Part shown: positions 7,696 through 15,812 of the stretch, piece by piece
Layout of the letters: each line of letters begins with the position of its first letter
How positions within the stretch are numbered: position 1 is the first letter of the stretch
Source: an uncultured Bacilli bacterium
Lineage (GTDB): Bacteria > Bacillota_I > Bacilli_A > RF39 > UBA660
Length of the DNA stretch: 43,733 bases
NCBI GenBank assembly: GCA_947600335.1
Contig: CANQGB010000007.1
Span: forward strand, 1-43,733
Reading direction: 5' to 3'
The notes under the pieces: model-generated
What the model saw: the letters and a program-made list of their open reading frames with translations, nothing else
What the model was told of the DNA's origin: nothing
The model's database searches: none
Made by a program: the position numbers and the translations under genes

Positions 7696-8529
7696 ATGAA
7701 TCAAATTAAAGAATACAATGAAACTATTTTTGAAAGTATAAAACACATTAATGAGTATGGTAATGAATATTGGTACGCTCGAGAGTTAATGATGGTACTA
7801 GACTACAAAGAATGGCGAAAATTTGAAGGAGTAATAAATAAAGCTAAAGAAGCATGTTTAAATAGCAATATTACTATTGCTGATCATTTTGTCGGCGCCG
7901 ACAAAATGATAGAATTAGGAAAAACAGCAAGAAGAAAAGTTGCTGAATATAAACTTTCTAGGTATGCCTGTTATCTTATTGCTCAAAATGGAGATCCTAG
8001 AAAAGAAAGTATAGCTCTAGCTCAAACATACTTTGCGGTTCAAACAAGAAAACAGGAAATTTCTGAATTGGAATATAATAATTTATCCGAAGATGAAAAG
8101 AGATTTTATCAAAGAAAATTAACTAAAAAAGGAAATTATTCATTAAATCAAGCTGCCAAAAATGCAGGTGTTAAGAATTTTGATAGATTTCATAATTTTG
8201 GTTATCAAGGTTTATATAGTGGTGAAACAGCAGACGATATTGCTAAAAGGAAAGAACTAAGATATCGAGAAGACATTTTAGATAATATGGGTAGTGAAGA
8301 ACTAGCAGCAAATTTATTTCGTATTACCCAAACAGAATCGAAATTAAAAAAAGATAATATTAAAACCGAAAGTGATGCAAATTATGCCCATTATACTATT
8401 GGAAAGAATATTAGAGAAGTTATTGCCAAAAACGGTGGCACAATGCCGGAAAAATTGCCTACACCTGAAAAGAGTTTAAAAGAACTAGAAAAAGAAAGAA
8501 GAAAGCAAGAAAAGATTGAAATGAAATAA
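7696..8529 (+). CDS. dinD: DNA-damage-inducible protein D homologue
   Basis: 277 residues, matching E. coli DinD (274) along its length. The N-terminal BRO-like part begins HINEYGNEYWYARELMMVLDYKEWRKFEGVINKAKEAC; the core LSRYACYLIAQNGDP (84-98) and AQTYFAVQTRKQE are hallmark stretches; the C-terminal part carries DNMGSEELAANLFRITQTE and GGTMPEKLPTPEKS. E. coli DinD is SOS-induced and inhibits RecA strand exchange after DNA binding; Firmicute members often lie in defence or restriction islands. Codons for D63-I72 form a perfect 28-bp palindrome (7883-7910). A good AGGAGG site precedes the ATG. No Gram-positive LexA box was seen. Confidence 0.93.
   Translation: MNQIKEYNETIFESIKHINEYGNEYWYARELMMVLDYKEWRKFEGVINKAKEACLNSNITIADHFVGADKMIELGKTARRKVAEYKLSRYACYLIAQNGDPRKESIALAQTYFAVQTRKQEISELEYNNLSEDEKRFYQRKLTKKGNYSLNQAAKNAGVKNFDRFHNFGYQGLYSGETADDIAKRKELRYREDILDNMGSEELAANLFRITQTESKLKKDNIKTESDANYAHYTIGKNIREVIAKNGGTMPEKLPTPEKSLKELEKERRKQEKIEMK
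7883..7910. repeat. Perfect 28-bp palindrome inside dinD
   Basis: Half-site ATCATTTTGTCGGC is followed at once by its exact reverse complement. It encodes DHFVGADKMI and is the same hairpin type as in the flanking elements. Confidence 0.95.
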
Positions 8530-8610
8530 ATTAGAATTTTCTTATTTCAACACATTGAAAAAGTAATAGATAAAGATAAAAATCTTGCAAGAGTAATGAG
8601 TTTATTTATA

Positions 8611-8690
8611 ACCATTTTGCCAACGTCAGGAAAATGGTATAAAAGTGTGAATAATATTGCTGATCATTTTACCAATGTCGGTAAAATGAT
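8611..8690. repeat. Two-hairpin element, copy 2
   Basis: Hairpin A (8611-8638) has outer arms ACCATTTT/AAAATGGT; hairpin B (8663-8690) has 11-bp arms ATCATTTTACC/GGTAAAATGAT. The spacer of 24 bases and the A-to-B distance (52) equal those of copy 1. In frame they read NHFANVRKM and DHFTNVGKM. Flanks also match copy 1 on the right (ATTTTAA...AATAATAATATTTTCT). Confidence 0.85.
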
Positions 8691-8724
8691 AGATTTTAAG
8701 AAATAATAATATTTTCTAGCTTTT

Positions 8725-8913
8725 TTGGAAAGTATAAAACACATTAATGAGTATAGTAATGAATATTGGTATGCCAGGAAACTTTCAGAGGCATTAGATT
8801 ATAGCGATTGGCGCAACTTTTTAAAAGTTTTAAATAAAGCAAAAGTAGTTTGTAAAAAATCAGGATTAAATGTAGATGAACAACTCGTTGAAATTAACAA
8901 GTTGTCGAAGAGA
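8725..8913 (+). pseudogene. dinD N-terminal fragment
   Basis: Encodes ESIKHINEYSNEYWYARKLSEALDYSDWRNFLKVLNKAKVVCKKSGLNVDEQLVEINKL, which parallels DinD residues 13-71 of the intact copy at 7696. The start codon and ribosome binding site are missing, and after about 8913 the frame runs into unrelated AT-rich sequence. The first 40 bases are nearly identical to the intact gene while the rest is diverged, which fits recombination or gene conversion between a lost second dinD and the first. Confidence 0.8.
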
Positions 8914-9037
8914 AACAATTATGCTACTTTCCATTTTCAAACTTTTAAAATCATGATTTTATTAATATTTACCATTCATACGTTTATCCCATTTGATTTC
9001 AATTTGTTCATTTAATGTGAAAAAATCGTAAAAAATA

Positions 9038-9065
9038 TTGTTTTTTGAAAAAAATAATGTATAAT
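9038..9065 (+). promoter_or_regulatory. Promoter of the ATPase/RloB pair
   Basis: TTGTTT (9038-9043), 16-base spacer, TATAAT (9060-9065). It lies 60 bases before the ATG of the ATPase gene. Confidence 0.6.
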
Positions 9066-9069
9066 ATCA

Positions 9070-9083
9070 TTCACAAATGTGAA
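9070..9083. promoter_or_regulatory. Candidate operator over the start site
   Basis: Inverted repeat TTCACA-AA-TGTGAA lies right behind the -10, where a repressor would block initiation. AATGTGAAAAA recurs upstream of the -35 (about 9014-9024), so sites may flank the promoter. Confidence 0.4.
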
Positions 9084-9124
9084 AAATTGTAATATAATAA
9101 TATCACAATAGAGGAGGATATATA

Positions 9125-10465
9125 ATGCTAATTGGATTTAAAGTTAAGAATTTTAGGTCATTTAATGACATGCAACATTTTTCAATGGTTGCTGGTAAAA
9201 CGAGAAATTTCTTAGATCATATAGCAAATATTAATAATTTGAAAATATTAAAATTTAGTTCGATATATGGTGCTAATGCCTCTGGAAAATCAAACCTAGT
9301 TTTAGCTATTGATTTAGGCAAAAAAATGCTACTTAATAATATTCAAGGTTTGTTTTCAAATCAATATTTTAGGATAAATGAAAAAAATAAAGAAATACCT
9401 TCTTATTTTGAATATGAAATTGCCAAAAATAATAAATTATATTCATATGGATTTGAAGTAAATATTAATAAGAAAGAAATAGTTTCAGAGTGGCTTATTG
9501 ATATGACCAAAAATAATCAATTTGTGATATTTGAAAGAGATGTTATTAAAAAAACTATTAAAACAGATTTAAAAATAAAAGATAAAACTGATTCAAATAG
9601 ATTCGACGTTTGTAAGAGTGATATATTAAATAATAACAAAATCTTTTTTCTTACAGAAATGACAAGAAGAATCCAAATGAATGATGTAAAAACTTCTTCT
9701 TTTATTGACTTTGAGAATGTTTTTGACTTTTTTCTAAATGATATGCAATTAGTATTGCCTAATCAAAATAGAGAAATTAAATTTAATTATTTTTCCCAAT
9801 TTAAAAGTGATATTAAACCTTTATTAAAAATGCTGGGGTTAGATATTGATGATTTATTAGAATGTGAATCTAATATGTCAGAAATTAAAGATAGACTTTC
9901 TCCATCTGAATATAATAGACTTACATCTGATATCAATCAATTAAGCAATAATGTGTCTAAATTTGATATAACTTTAAGAATTGAAAATTGTATATATACA
10001 ATAAGTAGCAATAATAAAGATGAAAATCTTAATGTAAAAGTTATAAAAATATTACATACTAATTCTAATACATATTTTGATACTTATGAAGAATCTGATG
10101 GAACACTTAGAATTTTAGAATTAATTGATATATTATTATCCAATAATAAAGTTTTTATTATTGATGAGATAGATAGAAGTTTGCATCCATCTCTCACAGT
10201 TAGATTTGTTAATTGCTTTTTAAACTTATTAAAAAATAGAAATATTCAATTAATAATTACAACACATGAATCTAGGTTATTGAGTTATAATGTTTTAAGA
10301 AGAGATGAAGTGTGGTTTTCGGAAAAGAGAAAAGATGGATCAACAAAATTATATTCATTAGAGCAATTTAAAGATGACGCTAGATTTGATCGAAAAATAG
10401 ATAAAGCATATTTAGATGGAAGATATGGTGCAGTTCCCATTTTTATAGATTTTCCAAATGCCTAA
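9125..10465 (+). CDS. AbiLi/RloA-like AAA ATPase (COG1106 type)
   Basis: 446 residues of the SMC/OLD-like ATPase type found in abortive-infection and RloAB pairs. The N-terminus LIGFKVKNFRSFNDMQHFSMVAG is typical. Walker A is GANASGKSN (49-57); the ABC-like signature is ESDGT (323-327); Walker B is FIIDEID (344-350), followed by LHPSLTVRF and an ITTHES switch. A central helical insertion lies between. It overlaps the RloB-like gene by 8 bases, the usual partner order. By family knowledge this suggests an anti-phage role: the ATPase senses or gates and the partner is the effector. AGAGGAGG precedes the ATG. Confidence 0.9.
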   Translation: MLIGFKVKNFRSFNDMQHFSMVAGKTRNFLDHIANINNLKILKFSSIYGANASGKSNLVLAIDLGKKMLLNNIQGLFSNQYFRINEKNKEIPSYFEYEIAKNNKLYSYGFEVNINKKEIVSEWLIDMTKNNQFVIFERDVIKKTIKTDLKIKDKTDSNRFDVCKSDILNNNKIFFLTEMTRRIQMNDVKTSSFIDFENVFDFFLNDMQLVLPNQNREIKFNYFSQFKSDIKPLLKMLGLDIDDLLECESNMSEIKDRLSPSEYNRLTSDINQLSNNVSKFDITLRIENCIYTISSNNKDENLNVKVIKILHTNSNTYFDTYEESDGTLRILELIDILLSNNKVFIIDEIDRSLHPSLTVRFVNCFLNLLKNRNIQLIITTHESRLLSYNVLRRDEVWFSEKRKDGSTKLYSLEQFKDDARFDRKIDKAYLDGRYGAVPIFIDFPNA

Positions 10466-10862
10466 GTATTTTTTAATATATGAAAGTGAAATAACTGAAC
10501 CAATGTATTTTAATGGTATTATAGTTAATAGAAAAAACAATAAATGCAGTGAAAACAATATTAAATTATATGTAAGTAATCCATGCTTTGAAGCATGGTT
10601 ATTAATGCATTTTGAAGAATTTGATAATTTAGATTTTGATAAGTTGTTAGAAAATAAACGAGTGAATTCAAACAAGAAATCAAGAAAATATTCCGATAAA
10701 ATGCTTTCTGAAATAATAGGCTATGATAAATCTAATTTGAATTTTGATATGTTTGTCAACAAGATTGATGATGCTATAAAACGCGAGAAAAATTATTGCG
10801 AAAATGTAGAAGAGCTTAAAGATAAAATTGGTTCCAATATTGGTAAAAATATGAGAAATTAG
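10458..10862 (+). CDS. Shortened RloB-like protein (AbiLii-type partner)
   Basis: 134 residues against roughly 200 or more in RloB proteins. The start (YFLIYESEITEPMYFNGII) matches the Toprim-like opening (EGExTEPxYF), and the middle (YVSNPCFEAWLLMHFEEFDN) is the RloB core. The section normally between them, which carries the acidic D-x-D strand, is absent in frame, joining VNRKNN to KCSENN. The C-terminal helical part (KIDDAIKREKN) is present. It is translationally coupled to the ATPase. The deletion removes expected catalytic acids, so this is either a remnant or a divergent form. Confidence 0.72.
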   Translation: MPKYFLIYESEITEPMYFNGIIVNRKNNKCSENNIKLYVSNPCFEAWLLMHFEEFDNLDFDKLLENKRVNSNKKSRKYSDKMLSEIIGYDKSNLNFDMFVNKIDDAIKREKNYCENVEELKDKIGSNIGKNMRN

Positions 10863-10913
10863 ATGTAGTAATGCATCTTTTTTAATGAGAAAACAAAACC
10901 AATTATATTTATA

Positions 10914-10993
10914 ACCATTTTTCCCAAGTGGGAAAAATGGTATAAGAGCGTGAATAATATTATCTATCATTTTGTCGGCATCGACAAAATGAT
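10914..10993. repeat. Two-hairpin element, copy 3
   Basis: Hairpin A (10914-10941, 12-bp arms) and hairpin B (10966-10993, arms ATCATTTTGTCG/CGACAAAATGAT) with the same 24-base spacer. In frame they read NHFSQVGKM and HFVGIDKMIELGKTARRK followed by a stop. The 28 bases after hairpin B match dinD 7911-7938, so this copy ends in a true dinD fragment. The left flank (AAAACAAAA.CAATTATATT) matches copy 1. Confidence 0.85.
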
Positions 10994-11025
10994 AGAATTA
11001 GGAAAAACAGCAAGAAGAAAATAGT

Positions 11026-11460
11026 AATTGGGAAAATAAATTTATTGATAACGTTGCAATAGAGTTAAAAATATCTTTTCCTAATTTAAAAGGATTTTCG
11101 GTTCGTAATTTAAAATATTTTTTTATAATGAATATAAAGATGATAACGATGAATTTGTGCAACTGGTTGCACAATTACCTTGGAAACATAATATTACTTT
11201 AATGCAAAAAGTTAAAGATAAGGAAATACGTAAATGGTATATGCATAAATGTCTTGAAGAAGGATAGTCAGATAGTATTTTAATTTATCAAATAGATACG
11301 AATTTATATAATAGGCAAGAAAAAGCAATTAAGCATAATAACTTTAGTATGACCTTAAAAAAGAATAGTGATCTTGCAAGCATTATAATGAAAGAACCTT
11401 ATGTTTTTGATTTGATTGAATTAACAGAAGACTATAATGAAAAGCAAATAAAAAAGGAAG
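11026..11460 (+). pseudogene. YhcG/DUF1016 nuclease pseudogene
   Basis: Conceptual translation gives NWENKFIDNVAIELK, FPNLKGFSVRNLKYF, then after a frameshift near 11119 YNEYKDDNDEFVQLVAQLPWKHN, KDKEIRKWYMHKCLEEG, a TAG stop where the family has Trp, then SDSILIYQIDTNLYNRQ and SDLASIIMKEPYVFDLIELTEDYNEKQI. This is the N-terminal DUF1016 domain of YhcG-type PDDEXK nucleases. The extreme N-terminus and the whole C-terminal catalytic domain are missing. YhcG proteins commonly accompany type I restriction loci. Confidence 0.85.
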
Positions 11461-11492
11461 CATTTTTAATTAATTTATTGCTTCCTTTTTTT
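11451..11492. terminator. Strong, near-symmetrical terminator
   Basis: 12-bp arms AAAAAGGAAGCA and TGCTTCCTTTTT with a 16-base loop and A/T tracts on both sides, able to work in both directions. It closes the defence-type island and insulates the pilus locus. No gene is visible in 11493-11699. Confidence 0.75.
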
Positions 11493-11641
11493 GTTAACAA
11501 TTACTTAGTGCTTAGGTCACTCCTCAGTGTTGCCTTATCCTTTAAGTAATGGTTTTTATCCTAACAAAATTATAGCATAATTTTCAATAAGACATTTTTA
11601 CTTAAAAGTCACATTAATACTTGCTTGATTCCAATTAATTC

Positions 11642-11670
11642 TTGCAATTAAGGCAACTATGTGTTAAACT
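11642..11670 (+). promoter_or_regulatory. Promoter of the Tad/T4SS locus
   Basis: TTGCAA (11642-11647), 17-base spacer, TAAACT (11665-11670), 30 bases before the ATG at 11700. It is the best candidate for the start of the long plus-strand run. Confidence 0.55.
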
Positions 11671-11699
11671 CATCTTAGATATTTAGGTTGGTGGATTAG

Positions 11700-12437
11700 A
11701 TGAAAAAGATTAGCATTTTGATATTAGGGCTGATTACTATTTTAACTCCTCAAAAATTTGTCTATGCTGAAAGTAGTTGTAGTTACAGTGAACAAGTTGA
11801 ATTTAATAATTTAGCGGCTAATGTTCAAGGAACCTATGAAGCAGTTGATATTTATAATGGCAAATCCATTAATGTTGATAGTGAAGATGAAGAGGAAGTT
11901 GATAGCTATGTTCGAGGCCTGCGTATCAGTATATTAAACATTACTGATGACATATACATAAAATTAATAGACAGCAATTCAAAAAATGAAAGAACGTACT
12001 ATTATAAAGATACTAATGATGGTGTTTTAACATTTGATGTAAGTGATGTTTTTGCAGTAACCGAATATACTGTAGAAGTATATGCTAACAAACACAGTTG
12101 TGCTGGTGAATTGTATCGAACATTTACGTTTACAACACCTAGATATAATTATTACAGTGCTATGGACATTTGCAAAGATAACCCTGGATTCTATTATTGC
12201 CAAGAATTTGTTCAAAGTACTGAAATAGGAATTGATAATTTTTATAATATGTTAGAAAATTATGCAAAAGAAGAAGAACAAAAGCAAGAAGAAGAAAATA
12301 AAAACTTATGGGATAAAATAAAAGATTTTTATAAAGAACATACTGTTGCGGTTAATATCGGAGCCAGTGTTCTAGTAATTGTGGGGGTTACATCTACTGT
12401 GATACTCGTTAAAAAGAGAAGGAGTAGAGTGTTATAA
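11700..12437 (+). CDS. Exported protein with C-terminal membrane anchor
   Basis: 245 residues: a signal peptide (1-24, ending VYAES), an extracytoplasmic beta-rich region with four Cys, a charged helix (EEEQKQEEENKNLWDKIKDFYKEH), and a C-terminal membrane segment (about 218-237) closed by KKRRSRVL. The topology is type I. There is no LPxTG motif. It is the first gene of the Tad/T4SS run, and its TAA overlaps the ATG of the giant secreted protein (TAATG), so the two are co-translated and may form a surface pair. I recognise no family. Confidence 0.85.
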   Translation: MKKISILILGLITILTPQKFVYAESSCSYSEQVEFNNLAANVQGTYEAVDIYNGKSINVDSEDEEEVDSYVRGLRISILNITDDIYIKLIDSNSKNERTYYYKDTNDGVLTFDVSDVFAVTEYTVEVYANKHSCAGELYRTFTFTTPRYNYYSAMDICKDNPGFYYCQEFVQSTEIGIDNFYNMLENYAKEEEQKQEEENKNLWDKIKDFYKEHTVAVNIGASVLVIVGVTSTVILVKKRRSRVL

Positions 12438-15400
12438 TGAAAAAAAATAAAATAATATTAAGCATAATAACAATTTTAACTTTAATACTAAGTAACGATG
12501 TTAAGGCTTATAATGCTACAGGTGTTATGGGTTCTAAAAACGATAGTAGAGGAATTTATTTTCCAAATAATAGAGGAAAATCATATTCTGATAGGGATTT
12601 TGCTATTCAATTTGGTGGGAAAACCTATACAGCCTATTGCTTAGACCCTGGATATAACTTTAATTCAGGAAGCGTTCCAATGAACTGTGAACCAGTTGAT
12701 GGAAACAATCGTAAAACTGCTGGTATGGTATGGTTAATTAATAATTTATCAGGTGACCATGTAGTTGATATGTTGGCGATCCGGATGGCTGCTGTTTATT
12801 TCGATTTTCATCAAACATCAAGAGATGCTGGATACCAAATTTTAATTTTTATGGAAGAAATGGATAGAGCTCTTGCTGAAGAAAAAGCTGAAAGAGAATG
12901 GCGTGCAGAAGGAGATTCATTACTATCTAGTGGCGATAGTAATGGAGCTCAATATCTTTATGATAGGGCTGATGAAGCTAGAAGAAACGCTGAAGATGCT
13001 CGTGAAAATGCTAGGTCATCATTAAATGCTACTACTAGTGCTGGAGAAGAAACAATTACACGAGCATACAATATGGCAAGACAAGCTATTGATCATATTA
13101 ATGATACTTATGACAATAGTGCAAACAGTCAAATACATGCGACAATAACAAAAGAAAGCTCTACACCAACAGATACTTATTATACTGCTGTTTTAAATGT
13201 TCGAGTATCTGCTAGCAATGCTTCTATTGATGAAAGTGCAATAAAATATGAATGTGAAAATTGTGAGGTTGTAAACGTTTCAAGATTTGGAGAAATGTCT
13301 GCTTATAATCCATTTGAAAATTATCAAAATGCCGTTGTTACCCAAACAGTAACTGTTCGTGTTACAAGCCCGAATTGTTCATATAAGCTAAAAGTGAAAT
13401 ATGACGATATGCTTGAATCTAATAAAAATATCGCTTATGTTTGTTATAATAATGATCCACAATTACAACATTTACTTGCGGTTATGCCTGACAGTTTAGC
13501 TAGTCAAACACCTGGCGCTGATATTGGTGAATTTGCAGAAACAATAACATCAAATTTTGGTGGAAATTATTTTCAAAATTTTTGTACTAATCCTGAAGAA
13601 CTAGAATGTACTCAACATACAGCTTATAATAAGGACCCATTCTGTGATGATGCAAGCGACCAAAATATGAATATTGCTGCTCCAACTGATATTAAAGCTT
13701 GTATTTTAAAAGAAGAAGATGAAGCTAATAACTCATATGCAATGGCAGGTTTTGAAACAAATAAATATTGTTCAGTTTATTGTAAAGAAGACTATGAAAT
13801 GACTATGCCAGGTGCTAAATATACAACTAGTGGAAGATATTTTGAAACAAAAAATGTTTTAGTTAAAGGTACCAAGACATGCTACACTAGTAGTCCAAAT
13901 AGTATAACCAACGATAAGATAACAAATATAGATATCGATCAGTTTATTGATGATATAATATCTCAACAAAAAGACTTGGTTAATAAATTTAATAATTATT
14001 TATTACAAAAAGCTAAAAGAGATAATAAAGATAATGTAGACGTTTCATCATCGGCAGATTGTAGTGGACATTCAGATAATTGGTACAAATTAAAATCATT
14101 CCATTATACTGTTAAAAATATATCATGCGATGAAAAATCTGGTAAATGTACAGTAACTGATGCCGATGCTGTATATGCTGGAGGCGATGGATGGGGAACA
14201 TCTCATAGTTTAAGCTATCCATGTACAGAATATGGCGGATATAAAGCTGATGGCAGTAGAGAATGTTTAAATAATACATGTTCAGATAGTCCAACTACTG
14301 TATCAGAGCCAGATTGGGATCAACTTGTAGAGAATGCTAAGTCAGCAGTTGTATCAGCTAATGATGTAATTAAAGCAACTATCACAACATTTAGTAAGTG
14401 CTATAATTGGGAAACAGATTATTGCTTTAATCCAGAAGTAGATTTTGATTATCAAGAACAATACAATACAAGCATTAATTACCAAAAAGTCGGTGGAAGT
14501 GTAACTCAAAATGCTAAAGTCGAAGGTAACCAAAATAAAACAATTGATAATAACTATACAACATCAACTATGGAGGCAAATGAAAGTTATGATTACTTGT
14601 CATCTAATGGTGAAAGTATACAATCAAATAATAAAGCTACTGATATTTCTACTTTATATACACATATATATCATTTAAAGAAAACCGCAGATGGTGAAGC
14701 CGAATTTAATAACAAACAAAATTTTCAAACTAATTATCCACATGGAACAATTGATACTATAGCCGAAGGTGCAACTCCTCGAGAAAATTATTCATATTTA
14801 GGTGCGAAATTCCCTGTAGCATTAAAAACTGAATTTGGTGTTTACAACTGGGTATTAAGTTTCAAAAATATTGGTCAATATATGGATAGATGTAGTTATG
14901 GCAGATTGAATGATGTAGTAAAAAAACTAGATAATAGTCTAGATACTGATATTGGTTATGTATGTTTCTATGTAATTGATTGTCCTGATTGTGATAGTAC
15001 TTGTTCTTGTCCTGATAATCCAAAAGATGGTTATACTTGCTATGAAGAAGTAATCAATGGTGAAAAACTTTGTAAAATAACAAATGTAGACTGTGAAGGC
15101 GATGAATGTTATCCTACAGATGATGAATGTGTTGGACCAAATTGTGATCCTGGTGATAACGATGATGAGTGTGTTGGACCAGATTGTGATCCTGGTGATA
15201 ACGATGATGAGTGTGTCGGTCCAGACTGTAATCCTCCAGATACTCCATGCGAGGGACCTGATTGTGATGAGGGTTGTGAAGGACCAAACTGCCATTATGA
15301 TCCTTGTGAAGGCCCAGAGTGTGAGGATGAATGTGTCGGTGTTGGATGTAATTTCTGTACTGATGGCGAATACCCATGTATTGTTACAACTGATGAAAAA

Positions 15401-15793
15401 TATACTTACCGTGCTATTTCTTTAACTGATGTATTCCCTAATAATCGAACAATCGGTGCTAACTGGCGAAATGAAAAAGGTTCTAAAGCTACAACTGAAA
15501 TTGAAAAAGATGGCGAAAATGCTTATATTAATGCTAGTTATTCATTTAAATTAACAGCTGAAAATATGCGTAATATTCGTATGAGTAATGCCGAAATCGG
15601 TGGCTTTGTCGATTATAACAATATTAAATACGAAGATTTTAACGGCTATCAAAATTTCTTAGCTAAATCCAAATTCATTAGAGAAGGTAAAAATTCTAGA
15701 AATAATTTCTTCTCAGAATTAAAATATAGCGATTCATGGACCGTTTATTCAGGTACTATAAATACAAGTGGTAGTGGACCAGCTTGGAAATAA
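12437..15793 (+). CDS. Giant secreted Cys-rich surface protein
   Basis: 1118 residues with a signal peptide (1-24, ending VKA). The region around 55-115 has a TAYCLDPGYNF segment and a hydrophobic helix pair, reminiscent of the thioester adhesin domain start, but the partner TQxAIW Gln motif is not convincing. A charged helix (about 138-200) may form a coiled coil. The long middle part carries many paired Cys. Near the C-terminus (about 895-965) EC-VGP-x-C-like units recur six times with acidic spacers, followed by a last beta-rich domain. There is no C-terminal anchor or LPxTG. Its place ahead of the pilus genes suggests a tip adhesin or displayed substrate; that is inference. Confidence 0.88.
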   Translation: MKKNKIILSIITILTLILSNDVKAYNATGVMGSKNDSRGIYFPNNRGKSYSDRDFAIQFGGKTYTAYCLDPGYNFNSGSVPMNCEPVDGNNRKTAGMVWLINNLSGDHVVDMLAIRMAAVYFDFHQTSRDAGYQILIFMEEMDRALAEEKAEREWRAEGDSLLSSGDSNGAQYLYDRADEARRNAEDARENARSSLNATTSAGEETITRAYNMARQAIDHINDTYDNSANSQIHATITKESSTPTDTYYTAVLNVRVSASNASIDESAIKYECENCEVVNVSRFGEMSAYNPFENYQNAVVTQTVTVRVTSPNCSYKLKVKYDDMLESNKNIAYVCYNNDPQLQHLLAVMPDSLASQTPGADIGEFAETITSNFGGNYFQNFCTNPEELECTQHTAYNKDPFCDDASDQNMNIAAPTDIKACILKEEDEANNSYAMAGFETNKYCSVYCKEDYEMTMPGAKYTTSGRYFETKNVLVKGTKTCYTSSPNSITNDKITNIDIDQFIDDIISQQKDLVNKFNNYLLQKAKRDNKDNVDVSSSADCSGHSDNWYKLKSFHYTVKNISCDEKSGKCTVTDADAVYAGGDGWGTSHSLSYPCTEYGGYKADGSRECLNNTCSDSPTTVSEPDWDQLVENAKSAVVSANDVIKATITTFSKCYNWETDYCFNPEVDFDYQEQYNTSINYQKVGGSVTQNAKVEGNQNKTIDNNYTTSTMEANESYDYLSSNGESIQSNNKATDISTLYTHIYHLKKTADGEAEFNNKQNFQTNYPHGTIDTIAEGATPRENYSYLGAKFPVALKTEFGVYNWVLSFKNIGQYMDRCSYGRLNDVVKKLDNSLDTDIGYVCFYVIDCPDCDSTCSCPDNPKDGYTCYEEVINGEKLCKITNVDCEGDECYPTDDECVGPNCDPGDNDDECVGPDCDPGDNDDECVGPDCNPPDTPCEGPDCDEGCEGPNCHYDPCEGPECEDECVGVGCNFCTDGEYPCIVTTDEKYTYRAISLTDVFPNNRTIGANWRNEKGSKATTEIEKDGENAYINASYSFKLTAENMRNIRMSNAEIGGFVDYNNIKYEDFNGYQNFLAKSKFIREGKNSRNNFFSELKYSDSWTVYSGTINTSGSGPAWK
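15120..15345 (+). repeat. Coding repeat array of ECVGPxC units
   Basis: Near-identical units of about 48 bases encode DDECVGPxCDPGDN, then shorter CEGPxC variants. The codon-level similarity points to recent tandem duplication. Confidence 0.85.
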
Positions 15794-15812
15794 GAGGAGG
15801 TAAGTTGACTAA

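Noticed and set aside
10680-10970. Minus-strand frame opposite the RloB-like gene and hairpin A
   Set aside because: It is a shadow of the coding gene and the repeat, with no start signals.
7534-10993. CRISPR array
   Set aside because: There are only three widely spaced copies of a two-hairpin unit, with genes between them rather than short spacers.
11349-11549. 66-codon plus-strand frame
   Set aside because: It is the 3' piece of the YhcG/DUF1016 pseudogene, continuing into the terminator.
14939-15377. Minus- and plus-strand frames overlapping the Cys-rich repeats
   Set aside because: Low-complexity translations (ITRITIWSN-like, HHRYHQDH-like) arise from the DNA repeats in the wrong frames.
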